Of a stretch of DNA of 64,000 nucleotides, positions 52,719-61,766 are shown piece by piece. Origin of the DNA: Sandaracinaceae bacterium (GTDB lineage Bacteria > Myxococcota_A > Polyangia > Polyangiales > Houyiibacteriaceae); the NCBI GenBank assembly GCA_016706685.1, contig JADJJE010000057.1, positions 113,667 through 177,666 of the forward strand, read 5' to 3'. The first letter of the stretch is position 1. Each line of letters begins with the position of its first letter. Position numbers and translations under genes: made by a program. The notes below the pieces were generated by a model. That model made no database searches and had not been told where the DNA came from. It saw only the letters and a program-made list of their open reading frames with translations.

Positions 52719-55700
52719 ATGTCGCACATGTCCCGCTCGTGGTCGCTCGCCTGGTGTCTGGCCCTCGCCGCCTTGGCGCTGGGCGCCCCGAACCGAGCCG
52801 AGGCGGATCTCTTCAGCGCACCCACGGACGCCCCCGGGGGTGGCCGGCGCACGTGCGCGCTGAACGGCGTGGTGTGCCTGTCGTCGCCCATCATGGAGAC
52901 CCCGCCAGGGGGCGGCATCAGCGTGCGGGGCGAGCCCACGCTCACCATCGCGCCGCCCGGCGCGGCGCCCATGGTGATCCAGCTGGGCGAGGCCGAGATC
53001 ACGGTCACGCCCACCGGCTTCCGCTTCATGGGCTCGGCCGGCGTGCAGGGCTTCGGGCCGCTGGCCGGCTGGGAGTTCGCGGGCCCGCACGGCGACCTGG
53101 CAGTGGGCCTCGGCTCGAGCCCGGCGTTCGACGGCTACGAGCGCAACGGCTCGCCGGCGGGCTTCCCGGTGGGCGACACGCGCATCGGCAAGGACGACGG
53201 CTGGTTCTACATCTACATCTCGTACGGGACCGAGTTCGCGGTGGTGGCCCCCGGCGGCAACCTGCAGATCAGCCAGGAACTGATGGCGGGGAACACGCTC
53301 TTGATTGGCATCCGTCCGTCGGCGCCCGAGAACTTCGTCTTCTATCTGGGTGGCGGATTCACCGCGCCCATCACGTATGGGACGGTCGGCGACGGCTACG
53401 TGCTGGTGCAGAACGGCGCCCGCGCGTCCTCGCTCCCGCCCATCGACGTGCTCTACGAGTTCCCCGGCGAGCGGACGCTGCCGGGCACGCTCTCGCCGTC
53501 GCTGCTGGTGGGCGGCACGGTGCAGCTGGGCTCGCCGTCCATCCCCATCTCGGGCTGGGCGCAGATGGGATTGCAGCTGAACCCGCGGCGCCTGAACGAC
53601 ACGCGCGGGCGGCTGGACGCGAGCCTCACGCTCAACCTGGACCAGTATCCACCGTTCAGCGCGTCCATCCCGCTCGCGCAGGCTTCGGCCTACGCCAGCG
53701 CGGAGCACACGCTCATCAAGGCCGGCAACGTCCCGGCCAACGTGTTCGCGGGGACGCCGCTCGAGGACTTCGACGTGGGCACCGGGGGCTACGCGTTCCA
53801 CGCCTACGTGCCTTACGCGCGCAGCCCCGTGATCCAGTTCCGCGCCGAGTCGGCGCGCGTGGCGGGGCTCTCGCTCGGCGACTTCAAGATCGGCTTCCTG
53901 GACGGAGGCCGGGTGAGCGCGCGCGGCAACCTGCACATCTTCGGGGCCGACTACGCCATGGTGGGCACCATCACGACGGGGCCCAACCCGCGGCTGCGCA
54001 TGACCAACACGGCGGGGGTGCGCCTGTTCGGGCAGACGCTCGGTGCGGGCCTGATCGAGCTCACCGTGAGCCGCAACGACGCGAGCGTGCGCGTGGCCGG
54101 CAACGTGACCTTGTCGGGCGTGCGCTTCCGGCTGGACGAGACCTACCGTGCCTCCCAGCTGGCGGGGCTCGTGAACAGCGTGAGCCTGCCGCTGCCGCCC
54201 GTGGCGTTCCGGCAGGACCTGCGCGTCACCATCGCGGGCCGTGCCTACGGCATCCTGGTCAGCGGCTCGGCGGCGGGCACGCTGTCCACGTCGCCCTCGG
54301 TGCTGGCCAGCGGAAGCTCGTCCATCAACACGCCCGAGATCCGCATCGCCGAGTCGGGCTGTGTGGAGCCCGTCTGCACGGGTGGCGGGTGCAGCCGGCC
54401 TTGCGAGAGGGTGTGCACGCCGCGCGATCCGATCACTCAGCAGCGGCTGTGCGAACGGGTCTGTGGTCCCGAGGTGTGCACCGAGCGCAACTGCACCCCA
54501 CGCACCTGCACGGTGCCGGCCAGCACCATCCCGGCGGTCAACGACTCGAGCTCGTTCAGCAACGTCACGGTGTCGCCGAGCGGCTTCAGCGTGCAGGTGC
54601 CCATCGCGGGGCGCACCGCCGTGGACCCCGACTACGACTCGCCCGCGCCGGCGCCCGAGCCTTCGCTCGAGCCGGCGACGACGAGCCCCGCTCGCACCAC
54701 GGCGGCGCCACGGCCCGTGCCCATCGGGCCTGCGCCCGCGCCCGGCCCGCAGCAGCCGCGGCCCACGCCCACGCCGCCCCGGCCCACGCCGCAGCAGCCC
54801 ACACCCACGCCGCAGCAGCCCACGCCCACGCCGCAGCGGCCCAGCCCCACGCCCGTGACAGCGCCCGCGCCCGGTCCGCGCTTCCGCATGACCAACGCGT
54901 GGCGCGGCGCCGACGTGTGCCTCGAAGCGCAGGAGCCCAGCCCCGGACAGCGGGCCGTGCGGCTGGTGGCGTGCACGGGGGCCGACGCACAGCAGTGGGT
55001 GAGCGTGCCCGCGGGTGGCGCCGCCGTGCAGCTGACCACCGTGCGCTTTGGCGCAGGCATGTGCCTCGACGTGGACGACAGCAGCGGCGCCAACGGCCAG
55101 CTGACGCTCTCGCCGTGCGGCAGCCGGCCCGGGCAGCGCTTCCTCACCAGCGCGGTGAGCGGCGGCTACAGCCAGCTGACCACGGAGCTGCGCGGCCCCT
55201 CGAGCTGCGTGGACGTGGCCAATGATGGCGTCAACAACCGCCTGCGCTTGTCGCCGTGCGGGAACTTCAGTGGCCAGGCGTGGCTGATGACCGGCGCCGC
55301 GGCCCCCGCGCCCACACCGCAGCAGCCGCGCCCCACCCCGGCGCCTCAGCCGGTGCCGCAGCCCCAGCCGGTGCCGCAGCTGCCCACCCGCCCGACGCCC
55401 GTGCCGCAACCCACGCCCACTCCCGTGACGGCCCCGGCGCCCGGCCCGCGCTTCCGCATGACCAACGCCTGGCGCGGGGACAACGTGTGCCTCGAGGCCC
55501 AGGAGCCCAGCCCCGGACAGCTGGCCCTGCGCCTGGTGACGTGCACGGGGGACGATGCGCAGCAGTGGGTCACGGTGCCCGCGGGTGGCGCGGCCATTCA
55601 GCTAACCACCGTGCGCTTTGGCGCGGGCATCTGCCTGGACGTGGACGAAGGCAGCGGCGGGGCCAGCCTCATGACGCTCGCGCCCTGCAGCAGCCGTCCC

Positions 55701-56414
55701 GGCCAACGCTTCCACACGAGCTCGGTAGGTGCCTACACCCGCCTGACCAACGACCTGCGCGGGCCGTCCAGCTGCCTCGACGTGGTCAACGACGGCACCA
55801 ACGACCGCGTGCGCATGGCGCCCTGCGGGAGCTACAGCGGACAGTCCTGGCTCTTGCCGGGCGGCGCGGAACCCGTGCCCCCGCGGCCGCCTCGCCCCGC
55901 GCCACAGCAGCCGCAACAACCACCGCCCACGCCCACGCCCGCGCCCGCGCCCACGCCCATGCCGGCGCCGGTGCCCGTCACGCAGCCCACCACCGAGTGG
56001 CGTGTGATGCGCATGACCAACGCGTGGCGCGGCCCGGACGTGTGTCTCGAGTACTCCCCCGGCGGCCCCATCAACGTGGTGCTCACCGCGTGCAATGGCT
56101 CGCCCGGGCAGGTCTGGGTGGGCCTGCTGGACGCCTCGGGGGCGGTGCGTCTGACCGCACGCAACGGTGGCACCGAGCGCTGCCTCGACGTGGTGGACGG
56201 CAGCAACCGGCTCACCTTTGCGCCCTGCGGTGACCGGCCCGGGCAGCGCTGGCATGCCGTGGACGCAGGCGGCGGCAACTTCCGCCTGAGCAACGACCTG
56301 GGCGGCACGGGCCGCTGCCTCGACGTGATCAACGACGGCATCAACAACCAGCTCCAACTGGCGCCGTGCGGAAACTACAGCGGCCAGATCTGGGCGCTGC
56401 CCCCCACGCGCTGA
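52719..56414 (+). CDS. Secreted protein with three ricin-type beta-trefoil repeats
   Basis: The 1231-residue protein has a signal peptide ending at about PNRAEA and an N-terminal beta-rich region to about residue 540. A Cys-rich segment follows at 545-605 with CTPRDPITQQRLCERVCGP. Pro/Thr-rich linkers then alternate with three ricin-B-like lectin units, at residues about 720-860, 910-1048 and 1097-1231. Each begins MTNAWRG and keeps CLDV and C-G-x-x-x-G-Q motifs. Units one and two are clearly closer to each other than to the third. It is probably an exported sugar-binding protein. Confidence 0.88.
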   Translation: MSHMSRSWSLAWCLALAALALGAPNRAEADLFSAPTDAPGGGRRTCALNGVVCLSSPIMETPPGGGISVRGEPTLTIAPPGAAPMVIQLGEAEITVTPTGFRFMGSAGVQGFGPLAGWEFAGPHGDLAVGLGSSPAFDGYERNGSPAGFPVGDTRIGKDDGWFYIYISYGTEFAVVAPGGNLQISQELMAGNTLLIGIRPSAPENFVFYLGGGFTAPITYGTVGDGYVLVQNGARASSLPPIDVLYEFPGERTLPGTLSPSLLVGGTVQLGSPSIPISGWAQMGLQLNPRRLNDTRGRLDASLTLNLDQYPPFSASIPLAQASAYASAEHTLIKAGNVPANVFAGTPLEDFDVGTGGYAFHAYVPYARSPVIQFRAESARVAGLSLGDFKIGFLDGGRVSARGNLHIFGADYAMVGTITTGPNPRLRMTNTAGVRLFGQTLGAGLIELTVSRNDASVRVAGNVTLSGVRFRLDETYRASQLAGLVNSVSLPLPPVAFRQDLRVTIAGRAYGILVSGSAAGTLSTSPSVLASGSSSINTPEIRIAESGCVEPVCTGGGCSRPCERVCTPRDPITQQRLCERVCGPEVCTERNCTPRTCTVPASTIPAVNDSSSFSNVTVSPSGFSVQVPIAGRTAVDPDYDSPAPAPEPSLEPATTSPARTTAAPRPVPIGPAPAPGPQQPRPTPTPPRPTPQQPTPTPQQPTPTPQRPSPTPVTAPAPGPRFRMTNAWRGADVCLEAQEPSPGQRAVRLVACTGADAQQWVSVPAGGAAVQLTTVRFGAGMCLDVDDSSGANGQLTLSPCGSRPGQRFLTSAVSGGYSQLTTELRGPSSCVDVANDGVNNRLRLSPCGNFSGQAWLMTGAAAPAPTPQQPRPTPAPQPVPQPQPVPQLPTRPTPVPQPTPTPVTAPAPGPRFRMTNAWRGDNVCLEAQEPSPGQLALRLVTCTGDDAQQWVTVPAGGAAIQLTTVRFGAGICLDVDEGSGGASLMTLAPCSSRPGQRFHTSSVGAYTRLTNDLRGPSSCLDVVNDGTNDRVRMAPCGSYSGQSWLLPGGAEPVPPRPPRPAPQQPQQPPPTPTPAPAPTPMPAPVPVTQPTTEWRVMRMTNAWRGPDVCLEYSPGGPINVVLTACNGSPGQVWVGLLDASGAVRLTARNGGTERCLDVVDGSNRLTFAPCGDRPGQRWHAVDAGGGNFRLSNDLGGTGRCLDVINDGINNQLQLAPCGNYSGQIWALPPTR
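54855..56402 (+). repeat. Three tandem coding repeats (ricin units)
   Basis: The units lie near 54855-55303, 55425-55870 and 56001-56402, separated by Pro/Thr-rich linker sequence of about 120-130 bases. Units one and two share long identical blocks, including the stretch beginning CGCTTCCGCATGACCAACGC. Unit three keeps the framework but diverges more. The pattern fits an older duplication followed by a newer one. Confidence 0.85.
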
Positions 56415-56416
56415 CG

Positions 56417-57775
56417 CTACGGGTTGTCCGCCAGGTGCACGGGCCGTGTGGGCGCCTCCAGCGCGGCCCGGAAGATGTCTGGCCAGGGCGCCGTGGACCC
56501 GAGGTGCGAGAGCACCGCGAACAGCCCCCACTGCAGCCGATTCAGCAGCAGCCACTCGGCGGGCATGGCCATCTTGAGCTTGTTGGGGTTGTCGAACACC
56601 AGCTTGCCGTAGCTCTCCTCCACGTATGCGTGTGTGAACGTGAAGAAGGGCCCGCGTGTGCGCATGGGCGTGTACAGCTGCAGCATGGCGTCCCACTGCG
56701 CCTCCCAGTCCATCTTCTTGGGCTTGGGGGTCATGCCCAGGTCGGGAAAGCGCTTCTTGAAGGTGTCGAAGTCGCCGTCCTGCGCGGCCATCGCCACGCG
56801 CTTCCACGCGTCGATGAAGTCCACCTGGTAGTAGCGCACGCAGCCGAAGTCGAGGAACGTGACCTGCCCCTCGTCGCCGAAGAGGTAGTTCCCGGGGTGC
56901 GGGTCGCCGTTGTAGACGCCGTGCCGAAACAGGCTGTCGAAGGCCACTCGGAAGATGCGCTCGCCCGCGCGATCCCGCGCCGCCTGCGAGGCCGTGTCCA
57001 CGAAGGGCTGAAAGCGCATGCCGTCCACCAGGCGCGTGGTCAGCACCCGCCGCGCGGAGCGACTGGGCACGATGGCCGGCACCGAGCAGCCCTCTTGCGT
57101 GGAGAGCAGCCCCTCGAACAGCTGCTGATGCCGCGCCTCGAGCACGTAGTCGCACTCTTCGAGCGTGCGCTCGCGCAGCTCTTTGGCCAGCGCGCGACCG
57201 TCCATGGGGCTGCCAAGAGTGAAGACCGAGGCGAGCCCGCCCAGGAAGTCGAGGTCGCCCACCAGCAGCGCCTCGATGCCGGGGTACTGAACCTTCACGG
57301 CCACCGGCTGACCGTCCACGCGCGCGCGGTGCACCTGCCCGATGCTGGCCGCCGCGAAGGGGCTCTGCTCGAAGCCCTCGAAGAGCTGGTCCACCTCGCC
57401 GCCGAGCTCGGCGCGCACCACCTCCTGCACGCGCTCGTACTTCATGGCCGCGCTCTCGGACTGCAGCTTGGCCATGATCTCGCGCGCCTCTTCGGGCATG
57501 GCGCCGGGCAGGAAGCTGGCCATCTGCCCGGCCTTCATGACCAGGCCCTTCAGCTGGCCCATCTCGGTGACCATGGTGCGCGCCGCCTCGACGGCCTTCT
57601 GCACGTCCACCTCGCCCTGGCGCGCGCCGAACACGCTGCGTGACGCCGCCCGCAAGCCCGCGCGCGCCGCGAGCTTGGCCGTGACCGCGGTGCGCTTGCG
57701 GAAGCCGCTAGCGAGGGAGTCCAGCGTGGGCAGGAGCGTCTTCGGGTCGTCGTCGTCGCTGCCGTGCTGGGCCAT
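56417..57775 (-). CDS. ABC1/AarF/UbiB atypical kinase
   Basis: The 452-residue protein has the family's N-terminal KxGQ motif, VMKAGQMASF, the AAAS loop PFAAASIGQVHRA and VAVKVQYPGIE. The catalytic and metal motifs are NGDPHPGNYLF and FLDFGCVR. UbiB/COQ8-type proteins support ubiquinone or menaquinone biosynthesis or isoprenoid lipid handling. No quinone gene adjoins, so the name ubiB is not used. The 3' end lies two bases from the stop of the ricin-repeat gene on the opposite strand. Confidence 0.92.
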   Translation of the reverse strand: MAQHGSDDDDPKTLLPTLDSLASGFRKRTAVTAKLAARAGLRAASRSVFGARQGEVDVQKAVEAARTMVTEMGQLKGLVMKAGQMASFLPGAMPEEAREIMAKLQSESAAMKYERVQEVVRAELGGEVDQLFEGFEQSPFAAASIGQVHRARVDGQPVAVKVQYPGIEALLVGDLDFLGGLASVFTLGSPMDGRALAKELRERTLEECDYVLEARHQQLFEGLLSTQEGCSVPAIVPSRSARRVLTTRLVDGMRFQPFVDTASQAARDRAGERIFRVAFDSLFRHGVYNGDPHPGNYLFGDEGQVTFLDFGCVRYYQVDFIDAWKRVAMAAQDGDFDTFKKRFPDLGMTPKPKKMDWEAQWDAMLQLYTPMRTRGPFFTFTHAYVEESYGKLVFDNPNKLKMAMPAEWLLLNRLQWGLFAVLSHLGSTAPWPDIFRAALEAPTRPVHLADNP

Positions 57776-57972
57776 GGAGTGGGAGCATACGCTAGGGACC
57801 CGACTCGAAGAACACCAGCCACTCGGCGCTCGTTAGCCGACGCGCGAGAGGAAACGCCGCCAGCCTCGCAGCGGTGGAAGGCACACGACACCCGCTTGAA
57901 GCGCGCGCTGCGCGCCCCGGCGTATGGCACGCTGTAGCACTGCCCCGCGCGGGCTCTGCCGGAGAAGAGGCC

Positions 57973-58443
57973 ATGTTCGCAAGCGCCAAGACGACCGTGA
58001 CATTGCTGTTCCTGAGCGCGCTGCTCGCGTCCATCGCACTGGCTCAGCCCGGCGGCATGGAAGGCTTCCCGCCGCACCCGGGTGGGCAGGTGAACCTGCG
58101 ACGAATCAGCTCCGGTCCGCTAACCGCTGCGGAGGTGCAGGCCGTGCTGGCTCCCGTGCCCGAGCGGCTGCGGCGCTGTGCCCGAGCACGAGCGCGGCGC
58201 GAGGAGGCCGTGGCCGCCAGCGTCGACTTCGACCTCACGGTGCTCGCGAACGGGCGGGCGCGGACCGAGGGCTTGGTGAACGACCCACGCGACGACTCCA
58301 CGCCGCACGAGCGCGCGTGGGTGTCCTGTGCGCGCCGTGTGGTGACCGGGCTGCGCTTCCCGGTGAAGGACGCCCCGAGCGAGCTGCGCCTCACGCTCAT
58401 CTGGATGATGGACGACGTCCCCCACGGCACCGGGCTCTTGTGA
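57973..58443 (+). CDS. Secreted AgmX/TonB-C-like small protein
   Basis: The 156-residue product starts at ATG 57973 with GGAGAAGAGG before it. A signal peptide, LLFLSALLASIALAQPG, is followed by a beta-rich domain with GPLTAAEVQAVLAPVPERLR and FDLTVLANGRARTEGLV. This resembles the C-terminal domain shared by AgmX/PglI gliding proteins and TonB, found in myxobacteria. It lacks any long repeat region. A periplasmic location is expected. It is divergent from the ABC1 gene. Confidence 0.75.
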   Translation: MFASAKTTVTLLFLSALLASIALAQPGGMEGFPPHPGGQVNLRRISSGPLTAAEVQAVLAPVPERLRRCARARARREEAVAASVDFDLTVLANGRARTEGLVNDPRDDSTPHERAWVSCARRVVTGLRFPVKDAPSELRLTLIWMMDDVPHGTGLL

Positions 58444-58471
58444 CAAAGGCGAATTCCCGGCGCCCCTGCTA

Positions 58472-58500
58472 TTGACCGAAGTTCAACACGGATCTAGAGT
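58472..58500 (+). promoter_or_regulatory. Predicted sigma-70 promoter
   Basis: TTGACC at 58472-58477 and TAGAGT at 58495-58500 match -35 and -10 elements with 17 bases between them. They lie 30 bases before the ATG at 58530, with GGAGG in between. The context supports a start for the PF10118 gene. Confidence 0.5.
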
Positions 58501-58529
58501 GAGGTCATCCCACTCTGGAGGACCGTGTC

Positions 58530-59411
58530 ATGACCGCCGCCCAAGCCGCCCGAACCGCCCCCGTCACGACTGCTGCGTCCACCCCCGCGCTCGACCGCGA
58601 CAAGCGTCCGCCCATCATCATTCGCCGCGTGGAGGTGGACCTGGACGCCCCGTCCGAGAAGTACTGGTACAACGGCTCGCCAGGCATGACGTCCTTCGCG
58701 TACGCGCTGTCGGCCGTGTTCCCGGATGGCGAGCGCTTCTTCATCGACGCCGTGCGCCACTACCGCGACCGCATCACCGACCCTGCTCTGGCCGCCGAGG
58801 TGCGCGCGTTCATCGGTCAGGAGGCGCAGCACGGCCAGGTGCACGAGCGCTACAACCAGCGCGCCGAGGCCGACGGCTTCCCGCTGTCCGACATCACCAA
58901 CCGCGCGAAGGGGCGGCTGGCCCATTTGCGCAAGACGGCACCGCCCGAAGTGCAGCTGGCCATCACGTGCGCGCTCGAGCACTTCACGGCCATGATGGCC
59001 GAGCAGCTGCTCGGCGACCCGCGCATGAGCGAGGGCGTGAAGTCGCCGCACCTCGAGACGTGGCGCTGGCACGCGGCGGAGGAGGCCGAGCACAAGGCCG
59101 TGGCGTTCGACGTGTACATGGCCGTGGACGGCAGCTACGCGACGCGCGTGCGCACGTACCTCGTGGTGTCGTTCATGTTCTCCACCACCACGCTGGCCAC
59201 CACGTACTACTTGATGTTCAAGGACGGCACGCTGTGGAACGCCAAGAACCACCGCGACCTGCTCTATTGGCTGCTGGTGAAGCCGGGCCTGGTGCGCAAC
59301 GTGATCCCGGGCTGGCTCGACTACCTGCGCCCCAACTTCCACCCGTGGGACCGAGATGACCGGCACCTGCTCGACCGCTGGAAGCGGGAGTGGGCGCCGG
59401 CCTTCCGGTAG
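58530..59411 (+). CDS. Ferritin-like 'metal-dependent hydrolase' (PF10118 family), paralogue
   Basis: The 293-residue protein is a second copy of the family seen at 21979-22965. Metal-ligand motifs are FIGQEAQHGQVHERYNQ, CALEHFTAMMAEQL and WHAAEEAEHKAVAFDVYM. GGAGG lies ten bases before the ATG, so the start is firm. It is shorter at the N-terminus than its paralogue. No redox partner adjoins. Differences in the first 40 residues and the helix before the second ligand suggest distinct substrates. Confidence 0.85.
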   Translation: MTAAQAARTAPVTTAASTPALDRDKRPPIIIRRVEVDLDAPSEKYWYNGSPGMTSFAYALSAVFPDGERFFIDAVRHYRDRITDPALAAEVRAFIGQEAQHGQVHERYNQRAEADGFPLSDITNRAKGRLAHLRKTAPPEVQLAITCALEHFTAMMAEQLLGDPRMSEGVKSPHLETWRWHAAEEAEHKAVAFDVYMAVDGSYATRVRTYLVVSFMFSTTTLATTYYLMFKDGTLWNAKNHRDLLYWLLVKPGLVRNVIPGWLDYLRPNFHPWDRDDRHLLDRWKREWAPAFR

Positions 59412-59435
59412 GCGGCTGCGCTCAACGCGCGGCGC

Positions 59436-59639
59436 CTACTTCTTCCCGCCGAGGAAGCCCCCCAGCGCGTCCGCGATGCCGTCGGGCAGCTTGTCGGCCA
59501 CGCCGGACAGCAGCTTCGGGCCATGTTCCTTGAGCAGGTTCTCCACCACGTCGGCGGCCTGCTTGGCCTGCGCTTCGTCGAGCCCGGCCTTGGCCTTGAG
59601 CTGCGCCACGAGGGTGCCCTTGATCGATGAGATGTCCAT
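59436..59639 (-). CDS. Small conserved helical protein
   Basis: The 67-residue product begins MDISSIKGTLVAQLKAKAGL, with GGAAGAGG nine bases upstream, so the longer frame is unlikely. It ends with a Gly-rich tail, ALGGFLGGKK. The helical, Ala/Lys-rich composition resembles small YidB/DUF937-type proteins, but the match is weak. Function is unknown. It converges on the PF10118 gene, 24 bases away. Confidence 0.65.
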   Translation of the reverse strand: MDISSIKGTLVAQLKAKAGLDEAQAKQAADVVENLLKEHGPKLLSGVADKLPDGIADALGGFLGGKK

Positions 59640-59721
59640 CTTGTCCTCTTCCTGTTCTGCGTCGCCGGAGGGGGCCACGCGGGGCACACAGCATCCCTGA
59701 TCCGGGCGCGCGCGTGAACTC

Positions 59722-60888
59722 TCAATCGCTGCGCGCGGCCAGCCAGTCGGCCACGGGCGCCCAGAGGTGCTGAGGCGCGCGGCTGCCCCCGAGGATGCCG
59801 GTGTGGCCGCCGGGGCCCGTGAGGAGCTGCTTGTCGCGGCTGCCCATCAGCGTGAGCAGCGGGGCCGTGGCGCGCACGGGCACGATGGGATCCTCGGTGC
59901 CCGCCACCACCAGCAGGTTGGCCGTCACGTCGCGCAGCGTGGCGTGCGCCCCGGGGAGCGGGAGCCGGCCGTCGAGCAGGCAGTTGTCGGTCCAGAAGTG
60001 GCGGATGATGTCCTGCGTGACCGCGCCCGGATAGGCCGTCATGTCGTCGAGGAAGGCCGCGTTGGTGGCGTGCGCCGTGACGAAGTCGCGGTCGTGCAGG
60101 TTGAGGAGCAGCTCGCCGTAGCCCTCGAGGGTCCCCACGGGGTTGGTGAGCTTGAACATCAGGCTGTTGGCCCAGCCCGGCGACCGCATGAGGCGCGGGG
60201 GCAGGCGGTGCACACCGAGGCCCGTGCGCTCGCTCAGGCGGCTCAGCTGCTTGGCCGCGCGGCGGGCGTGGGGCCCGAGCTCACCCGCGGCGTGGTAGTC
60301 GCAGGGGGCACCCACCAGCACCAGGTTCACGATGTCCGGGTCACCCAGCGCCGCGTAGCTCATGGCGAACAACCCACCAAAGCTCCAGCCGTGCAGCGAC
60401 AGCCGCTGCGAGCCGCTGTGCGCGCGCACCGCCGCGAGGGCACGCGGCAAGATGCCGGCGAAGAAGTCCGCGAGGTGCAGCCCGTCGTGACGCGCCTCGG
60501 GGCGACCCCAGTCCACCAGGTACACGTCGAAGCCGCGCGCCGTGAGGTACTTCACCAGGCTGCGGTCCGGGAAGAGGTCGTAGATGCGCATGGTCACGGC
60601 CAGCGGCGCCACCAGCACGAGCGGCACGCGGAAGCGCGTGGGCACCACCGGCACGCGCTGCCCCTGCAGGTCGATGCTGTCGTCGGTGAGCGGCAGGTAG
60701 TGCCGCACGCAGGTGATGTCTTCGCGGAAGACCTCCTCGTAGGGCGTGCGCTCGGCCAGCACCAGTTCGTCGCGACGCAGCCAGTCGAGCGCGTTCTCGC
60801 CCATGTGACCGAGGCGCCTGCGGGTGCGGCGCGCCACGTGCCGGGCGCGGGACGAGAGGCTCGGAGGCTGCGTGCGAGGTGCGTTCAT
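59722..60888 (-). CDS. PhaC-like alpha/beta hydrolase with serine in the lipase box
   Basis: The 388-residue protein has the polyhydroxyalkanoate-synthase layout, with the N-terminal VPLVLVAPLAVTMRIYDLFP and VDWGRPEARHDGLH. The nucleophile box is LHGWSFGGLFAMS, and the acid/His pair lies in GTEDPIVPV and GPGGHTGILGG. PHA synthases carry Cys at this position; here it is Ser, as in lipases and depolymerases. It may therefore hydrolyse rather than polymerise hydroxyacyl esters. The start at 60888 replaces a longer, less conserved N-terminus. Confidence 0.82.
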   Translation of the reverse strand: MNAPRTQPPSLSSRARHVARRTRRRLGHMGENALDWLRRDELVLAERTPYEEVFREDITCVRHYLPLTDDSIDLQGQRVPVVPTRFRVPLVLVAPLAVTMRIYDLFPDRSLVKYLTARGFDVYLVDWGRPEARHDGLHLADFFAGILPRALAAVRAHSGSQRLSLHGWSFGGLFAMSYAALGDPDIVNLVLVGAPCDYHAAGELGPHARRAAKQLSRLSERTGLGVHRLPPRLMRSPGWANSLMFKLTNPVGTLEGYGELLLNLHDRDFVTAHATNAAFLDDMTAYPGAVTQDIIRHFWTDNCLLDGRLPLPGAHATLRDVTANLLVVAGTEDPIVPVRATAPLLTLMGSRDKQLLTGPGGHTGILGGSRAPQHLWAPVADWLAARSD

Positions 60889-60933
60889 GCCGGTGAGGCG
60901 TAGCTCAAAGCACGGCACCGCGCCTTCGCGTGG

Positions 60934-61185
60934 CTACGACTTGCTCGGTGTGAGCATGTGGTGCGCGCCCTTGCCGATGGCGAAGAGGCCGAAGAGCGCG
61001 AACGGCGCGGAGGCCAGCGGCTTGCCGCCCACGTTGTAGAGCAGCGCCACCAGGCTGTGGACGGTGCGGCTGGTGTCGGCGCTGTGCTCGAAGTCCCACA
61101 AGTACCAGTAGATGAACACCGCGAGGACGCAGAGGAAGATGCCTCCCGCGAGCGCCTTCAGCCCTTCTTTCTGACGATGATTCAT
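60934..61185 (-). CDS. Small two-helix membrane protein
   Basis: The 83-residue protein has two hydrophobic segments, LAGGIFLCVLAVFIYWYLWD and ASAPFALFGLFAIGKGAHHM, with short charged ends. GAGG lies about 12 bases before the ATG. No family is recognised. It is upstream of the PhaC-like gene with a gap of 45 bases and may share its transcript. Confidence 0.65.
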   Translation of the reverse strand: MNHRQKEGLKALAGGIFLCVLAVFIYWYLWDFEHSADTSRTVHSLVALLYNVGGKPLASAPFALFGLFAIGKGAHHMLTPSKS

Positions 61186-61254
61186 GGTGTGAGGCTACCT
61201 CACGGAGGGCCGAGAGCTTCCCCCCGCGAACACGGGGTGGAACGGGGCCGGAGG

Positions 61255-61707
61255 TCAGCGCAGCACGCAGCGCTCTCGCACGCAGACGGCTTGTGGAGGC
61301 GGCTGGACGTCGCGCTCGGGCTGACACGCCAGGGACTCGGGGGACGCGCACTCCTCCACCGCGCAGTCGTCCTGGTAGGCCGCCCACGCGGCGCGGCTCC
61401 AGGCTTGCCGGTCCTCTGGACAGAAGCTGATGCAGCAGTTGCGCGGCGTGCCGATCATACAGTCCGCGTCGGTGGCGCAGAGCTGCGGGTCCACCTCGAG
61501 GCTCGGGTCGCTGGGGTCCACGCCGGGGCGCGTGGGCTCGATGGGCGGCATGGCCTCCACGGGCTCGACGGAGGGGTCTCGCGGAGCATCGCCGCCGCCC
61601 CCCGCACCAGCCTGGGATCCCTCGCCGGGCGCGGAGGGCGAGCCACACGCCAGCGTGAACGCGAGTGGGACCAGCATGAACCACGAGAGGATGCACCGAC
61701 GAGCCAC
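61255..61707 (-). CDS. Cys-rich lipoprotein
   Basis: The 150-residue product starts at a GTG (VARRCILSWF) giving a positively charged n-region and lipobox FTLAC. A Gly/Pro/Asp-rich linker leads to a C-terminal Cys-rich segment containing CATDADCMIGTPRNCCISFC and CVRERCVLR. Eight or more Cys residues suggest a disulphide-bonded exported domain. Its role is unknown. An ATG at 61677 would leave no charged n-region. Confidence 0.6.
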   Translation of the reverse strand: MARRCILSWFMLVPLAFTLACGSPSAPGEGSQAGAGGGGDAPRDPSVEPVEAMPPIEPTRPGVDPSDPSLEVDPQLCATDADCMIGTPRNCCISFCPEDRQAWSRAAWAAYQDDCAVEECASPESLACQPERDVQPPPQAVCVRERCVLR

Positions 61708-61766
61708 CTCCCCCTTGTACCAGAACCCAGCGCGGAGGCGCCCGCGACTCGCTATGCTGAATCCGT

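Noticed and set aside
52641..55409. 922-codon frame opposite the ricin-repeat gene
   Set aside because: It is Arg/His/Ala-rich without domain signatures and is a mirror of the coding strand.
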